Part shown: piece by piece, positions 6,836 to 9,950 of the stretch | Layout of the letters: every line of letters begins with the position of its first letter | Position numbering within the stretch: the stretch's first letter is position 1 | Assembly: GCA_025963615.1 (NCBI GenBank) | Contig: JAOQAL010000686.1 | Coordinates: forward strand, 1-9,950 | Source: Chitinophagaceae bacterium | Lineage (GTDB): Bacteria > Bacteroidota > Bacteroidia > Chitinophagales > Chitinophagaceae | Direction: 5' to 3' | Length of the DNA: 9,950 nucleotides | The notes under the pieces: model-generated | The model's input: the letters and a program-made list of their open reading frames with translations, nothing else | The model's database searches: none | Told to the model about the DNA's origin: nothing | Translations under genes and position numbers: made by a program

Positions 6836-6918
6836 AAAGCGGCGAGCTATGAGCTACGAGACTTAAGTAAATTACAAGCAATAGGTCTTGAAGCTCGCAG
6901 CTCATAGCTCGCAGCTTT
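6836..6918. repeat. Long imperfect hairpin with 7-base periodic arms, possible bidirectional terminator
   Basis: Two 32-base arms (6836-6867 and 6887-6918) pair with about five mismatches around a 19-base loop. Each arm is itself periodic: GCGAGCT, ATGAGCT, ACGAG on the left and AGCTCGC, AGCTCAT, AGCTCGC on the right. On the + strand the hairpin is followed by TTTTCTTATCC; on the - strand by TTTCTCTTTCTCC. It could therefore stop transcription from the FecR-like gene and, in the other direction, transcripts running through the TPP riboswitch. The ordered arms also resemble repetitive extragenic palindromes (REP/BIME-like) dispersed in bacterial chromosomes. Termination is inference; the structure itself is directly visible. 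Confidence 0.65.
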
Positions 6919-7270
6919 TCTTATCCTTATTTATCTCGCAATAAAAAACCGCCCGGGAGACCAAAGCAAATAGATTCATTACGCAAAAAATAACTTATTT
7001 TTTATTGAACTATTTTTCAATCCGGTTTCGGAACTTGATGATAAACGATATAAGACCTTGGTAAAAAACAGGGAATAAATCTTTCTTTTCCCAAATCTTC
7101 TATTTACCACATTAGATTCAGTGTAGACTTGCTCAGTTGCCGGCATGAGCTGATGAAAAGAAACTTTCAATTGGCAATTACCTCTTTGTTCAACAACTAA
7201 TAATAGATGGTCGCTTAAAATTATTTCGCTTCGTTCTTTTTCCTCCTTTATTTACCGACCAATACCAACA
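6919..7270. other. Gene-poor stretch downstream of the TPP riboswitch (- strand)
   Basis: This is where the gene controlled by the minus-strand riboswitch should lie. A good Shine-Dalgarno-like AAAGGAGGAAAA is present on the - strand (around 7236-7247), but no ATG, GTG or TTG follows at a usable distance that opens a meaningful frame. The best minus-strand frame begins with TTG at 7170, runs 63 residues and resembles nothing I recognise. An AT-only inverted repeat AAAAAATAA/TTATTTTTT lies at 6985-7003. No RNA gene or other element can be supported. Confidence 0.5.
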
Positions 7271-7300
7271 CAAAAAGACTCCGGTTTTACCCGGAGTCCC
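7271..7300 (-). terminator. Intrinsic terminator of the TPP riboswitch expression platform
   Basis: On the minus strand a perfect 8-bp GC-rich stem GACTCCGG/CCGGAGTC (7277-7298) with a 6-base loop is followed at once by TTTTTG (7276-7271). It lies about 15 bases after the 3' end of the TPP aptamer on the same strand, the normal spacing for a transcription-terminating riboswitch. Its 5' arm repeats the ACTCC found in the closing strand of aptamer stem P2, which offers a simple basis for mutually exclusive folds. Confidence 0.8.
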
Positions 7301-7312
7301 CGTTGTTTCTCT

Positions 7313-7394
7313 TTTCCTTACGCTGGTATTACCCAGATCAAGTGATTGGAGTATGTTCTCAGACCCGTTTTATCAAATCACCTCCTGCAAGAAA
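7313..7394 (-). promoter_or_regulatory. TPP (thiamine pyrophosphate) riboswitch aptamer, minus strand
   Basis: Read on the minus strand, the segment contains the two invariant blocks of the THI element: CTGAGA in the pyrimidine-sensing J3/2 region, and ACTTGATCTGGGTAATACC followed by AGCGTAAGGAAA, which form the P4/P5 pyrophosphate-sensing side. All expected helices can be drawn: P1 from TTTCTT (7394-7389) with AAGGAAA (7319-7313), P2 from GGAG with CTCC, P3 from GATTTG with CGGGTC around an ATAAAA loop, and P5 from CTGG with CCAG. The 82-base length is normal for a TPP aptamer. The RNA binds thiamine pyrophosphate and usually lowers expression of thiamine synthesis or uptake genes downstream. 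Here a terminator follows, but no thiamine gene is found on this strand down to the FecR-like region. Transketolase lies on the other side, in the opposite direction. Confidence 0.93.
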
Positions 7395-7514
7395 CCACCT
7401 GAAGAAAATCACAAAAAAACCGTGCCGGTAAGAACCAGCTGTTCCCAGGAAATAAAACGGAATAATTTCTACAGCCCGGTATTTTTTGTCCTTTTTTTTG
7501 CCCGGAATTTCATA

Positions 7515-7548
7515 TACAGGCGTTTTTGACCTGTAGATGTTTTTTTTT
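7515..7548 (+). terminator. Weak hairpin with T tract in the transketolase leader
   Basis: TACAGG (7515-7520) and CCTGTA (7530-7535) form a perfect 6-bp stem with a 9-base loop. After GATG it is followed by a run of nine T residues on the + strand. It lies about 100 bases before the transketolase start. It could end readthrough from upstream or act as a leader attenuator. The stem is short and the surrounding DNA holds several other T runs (7472-7477, 7492-7499), so chance is quite possible. No convincing TTTG-N19-TAnnTTTG promoter was found between 7440 and 7644. Confidence 0.3.
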
Positions 7549-7644
7549 GATATACAAGGCTATCAGGAATGTTTATTGTTAGTGTTGTTAAATTAAGAGC
7601 GAGGAAGTTCAGAAATATTTTATTTAAAATACCATTTTGGTCAA

Positions 7645-9651
7645 ATGAATGTAAAAACGGAATCTATCCAACAAGCAGGCATTGATACAGTTCGTATACT
7701 GGCAGCCGATGCTGTTCAAAAAGCAAATTCCGGTCATCCGGGAACGCCGATGGGTCTTGCACCGCTGGGGCATGTATTATGGACGGAGAGCATGAACTAT
7801 AATCCGCAAAATCCAGCATGGGCAAACCGTGACCGTTTTATCTTGTCTGCTGGGCATGCCTGTATGTTACAATACAGTTATTTGTACTTAACCGGGTATA
7901 ATCTCACGTTAGATGATATTAAGCAATTCCGGCAATTACATAGCAAAACTGCGGGACATCCAGAATATAGATTGCTGGATGGTATTGAAGTAACGACGGG
8001 GCCATTGGGCCAGGGTTTTGCCAATGGCGTTGGGTTTGCCATTGCGCAAAAATATATAGCTGCCCGGTACAATAAGCCAGGATTCGAACTTTTCAATTAT
8101 AAAATATATTCGATCTGCAGTGATGGTGACATGATGGAAGGGGTGACATCTGAAGCAGCATCCCTGGCCGGGCATCTTCGGTTAGGCAACCTAATTTATT
8201 TGTATGATGATAATCATATTACCATTGAAGGAAATACCGATCTGGCATTTGATGAAGATGTCGCAAAACGTTTCGAAGCTTATGGCTGGCATGTTCAGGT
8301 GATTAATGATGGGAATGATATAGATGCTTTGTCTGTTGCCATAAAAAATGCTCAACGTGAAACCAACCGTCCTTCTCTGATTAAGGTTCGTACCCATATC
8401 GGGTATGGCAGTCCCAATAAAATTGACTCTGCCAGTGCACATGGTTCTCCCCTGGGAGAGGATGAAGTTAAACTGGTGAAGAAAAATTTTGGTTTTAACA
8501 TGGACGAATATTTCAGTGTGACCCCGGAAGTTTTAAATTATTATCGGGAAGCCGGCGGAAGAGGAATCAAAAAAGAAGAGGACTGGAACAACTTGTATAA
8601 AAGCTATAAAGAAAAATACAAAGAGTTGGCGGTTGAATACGAATTGCTAAGCAATGGCAAATTGCCTGGTGGGTGGCAAGAAAAATTACCGGTCTTTAAA
8701 CCCGGAAAAGATAAAATAGCGACCCGGAAAGCTTCGGGGGAAGTACTCAATGCAATTGCTGATTACCTGCCTAATTTAATTGGAGGCTCAGCAGATTTAT
8801 CCCCGTCAACCGATACGGATTTGAAAAAATATAAATCATTTTCTGCTACGAACCCCAGCGGTCGGATTTTTCACTTCGGCATCAGAGAACATACCATGGG
8901 GGCCATATTAAATGGAATTGCGCTGAGCAAGTGTATTATTCCCTATGGAGCTACCTTCCTGATATTTTCAGATTACATGAGGCCGCCCATCCGGCTGGCG
9001 GCCATTATGAAAATCCGCCCCATATTTATTTACACTCATGATAGTATCGGCCTCGGAGAAGATGGTACTACTCATCAACCGGTAGAACAACTGATTGGGT
9101 TACGATCTGTCCCCAATCTAACAGTCATCCGTCCGGCAGATGCCAATGAAACCGTACAGGCATGGCGTGTAGCGCTTGAACATTCCGATGGGCCGGTTGC
9201 CTTGATCTTAACCCGCCAGGGACTTCCTGTGATTGATCAGGATAAATATACGAAAGCCGTTGAATTGGAAAAAGGAGCTTATATTCTTTCAGAACCTGAA
9301 GAAAATCCGCAAATCATTTTGATCGGAACCGGTTCCGAACTGCAATTATTGATAACGGCACAGCAGAAATTGAAAGAACAAAAAATTGCGGCACGGGTGG
9401 TAAGTATGCCTTCATGGGAGTTGTTTGAAAAACAAGACGCGGTATATAAAGAAAAAATTTTTCCAAAAGCTTTAAGAAAACGATTAGCAGTAGAAGCAGG
9501 GTCGCCCGCAGGATGGCATAAATATGTAACAGATGAAGGTGATATAGTTGGTATCGATAAATTTGGCGAATCCGCCCCAGGCGAAGAAGTAATGAAAGAA
9601 TACGGTTTTACGGTGGAAAATGTGGTAAAAAAAGCTATGGCGCTGCTTTAG
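7645..9651 (+). CDS. tkt: Transketolase
   Basis: This complete 668-residue protein has the normal length for bacterial transketolase (about 660-670). It moves a two-carbon ketol unit between sugar phosphates in the non-oxidative pentose phosphate pathway, using thiamine pyrophosphate and a divalent metal, in the cytoplasm. Visible active-site features, with probable equivalents of the E. coli enzyme, are: His31 in SGHPGTPMG, His71 in SAGHACMLQY, His105 in KTAGHPEYR, the TPP-binding motif SDGDMMEG (159-166) ending in DDN with Asn190, His266 in SAHGSPLG, catalytic Glu415 in GIREHTMGA, HDSIGLGEDG (465-474) and His477 in TTHQPVEQ. The usual GPTHQ reads GTTHQ here, a mild substitution. The C-terminal domain (about 540-668) is intact. 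The ATG at 7645 starts immediately before the conserved region and lacks a Shine-Dalgarno. Transaldolase follows after 105 bp, probably in the same functional unit. Confidence 0.97.
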   Translation: MNVKTESIQQAGIDTVRILAADAVQKANSGHPGTPMGLAPLGHVLWTESMNYNPQNPAWANRDRFILSAGHACMLQYSYLYLTGYNLTLDDIKQFRQLHSKTAGHPEYRLLDGIEVTTGPLGQGFANGVGFAIAQKYIAARYNKPGFELFNYKIYSICSDGDMMEGVTSEAASLAGHLRLGNLIYLYDDNHITIEGNTDLAFDEDVAKRFEAYGWHVQVINDGNDIDALSVAIKNAQRETNRPSLIKVRTHIGYGSPNKIDSASAHGSPLGEDEVKLVKKNFGFNMDEYFSVTPEVLNYYREAGGRGIKKEEDWNNLYKSYKEKYKELAVEYELLSNGKLPGGWQEKLPVFKPGKDKIATRKASGEVLNAIADYLPNLIGGSADLSPSTDTDLKKYKSFSATNPSGRIFHFGIREHTMGAILNGIALSKCIIPYGATFLIFSDYMRPPIRLAAIMKIRPIFIYTHDSIGLGEDGTTHQPVEQLIGLRSVPNLTVIRPADANETVQAWRVALEHSDGPVALILTRQGLPVIDQDKYTKAVELEKGAYILSEPEENPQIILIGTGSELQLLITAQQKLKEQKIAARVVSMPSWELFEKQDAVYKEKIFPKALRKRLAVEAGSPAGWHKYVTDEGDIVGIDKFGESAPGEEVMKEYGFTVENVVKKAMALL

Positions 9652-9756
9652 CAAATCATCACATGTTATACCCAGGGGACAAGGGATGGTTTTATTTCAT
9701 AAAAAGATAGGCAGGCTGTTGGTATAAAAATTCATTAAAAAGCTTTAATCGAACTT

Positions 9757-9950
9757 ATGACGCAAAATAGAGTTAAGAAAATCGGGAATTTCGATCAAAG
9801 TATCTGGCTTGATTTTTTTGATCGTGATATTATGGATTCAGGTAAATTGGAAAACCTGATTCTGCAGGATGGGGTCAGCGGTGTCACCTCCAATCCTTCT
9901 ATTTTCGAAAAGGCTATTAATAAAAGTTCAGATTATGATGTAGACATTAA
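9757..9950 (+). CDS. tal: Transaldolase, N-terminal part (runs off the window)
   Basis: The ATG at 9757 opens a frame that continues past the window edge; 64 complete codons are visible. The N-terminus has the transaldolase pattern: FDQSIWLDFFDRDIM (Asp19 probably matches the catalytic aspartate of the first strand), GKLENLI-x-QDGVSGVTSNPSIFEKAI (residues 29-54, with the substrate-binding Thr44 and Asn46 region). Transaldolase transfers a dihydroxyacetone unit between sugar phosphates via a lysine Schiff base, which lies beyond the window. The SIWLD and GVTSNPSIFEKAI form points to the longer transaldolase class of about 360 residues, which in some bacteria is fused to glucose-6-phosphate isomerase; fusion cannot be judged here. 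Together with the transketolase just upstream it completes the non-oxidative pentose phosphate branch. The 105-base gap between them shows no terminator. Confidence 0.93.
   Translation, partial: MTQNRVKKIGNFDQSIWLDFFDRDIMDSGKLENLILQDGVSGVTSNPSIFEKAINKSSDYDVDI

Noticed and set aside
6985..7003. Perfect AT-only inverted repeat AAAAAATAA/TTATTTTTT
   Set aside because: The spacer is a single base and the composition is pure A/T, which is expected by chance in AT-rich intergenic DNA.
6979..7170. Minus-strand 63-residue frame downstream of the TPP riboswitch
   Set aside because: It needs a TTG start with no ribosome site at the right distance, has low-complexity Ser/Lys/Phe content and matches no thiamine-related family. 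It is kept only as a remote candidate for the riboswitch target.
7878..8442. Minus-strand frames inside transketolase
   Set aside because: They are antisense shadows of a strongly conserved gene and have no independent support.

Overview
The window looks like chromosomal DNA from a Bacteroidota bacterium, most likely of the family Chitinophagaceae. The reasons are a type IX secretion (T9SS) cargo protein with a gliding-motility type C-terminal domain next to a PorP/SprF-like protein, genes that mostly lack a strong Shine-Dalgarno sequence, a FecR-type anti-sigma N-terminal domain, and several proteins that resemble Chitinophagaceae families. The placement comes from family recognition by eye, not from a database search. 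All supported genes are on the + strand.

Layout. Bases 1-2442 hold the 3' end of a large repeat-rich secreted protein (68-residue repeats, then a type B T9SS sorting domain) and, 12 bases later, a complete PorP/SprF-family outer-membrane protein, probably one operon. Bases 2679-6083 hold four apparently unrelated metabolic or accessory genes: a PYROXD2/phytoene-dehydrogenase-like FAD oxidoreductase, an 83-residue protein of unknown function, a small SET-domain lysine methyltransferase and an alpha/beta hydrolase.

Bases 6084-7644 are mostly non-coding and are the most unusual part. They contain a 49-bp tandem repeat array built from 9-base CTTTGC units and interrupted by a 74-base insert that carries an IS-end-like sequence. 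Next come a 71-residue stand-alone FecR-type N-terminal domain, a long imperfect hairpin with 7-base periodic arms, and a TPP riboswitch followed by a transcription terminator on the minus strand. No convincing gene lies downstream of that riboswitch on its own strand, so it appears to be orphaned.

Bases 7645-9950 hold a complete transketolase and the start of transaldolase, the two core enzymes of the non-oxidative pentose phosphate pathway. Transketolase uses thiamine pyrophosphate, the ligand of the divergently oriented riboswitch about 250 bp upstream. Whether this proximity has any meaning cannot be decided from the sequence.
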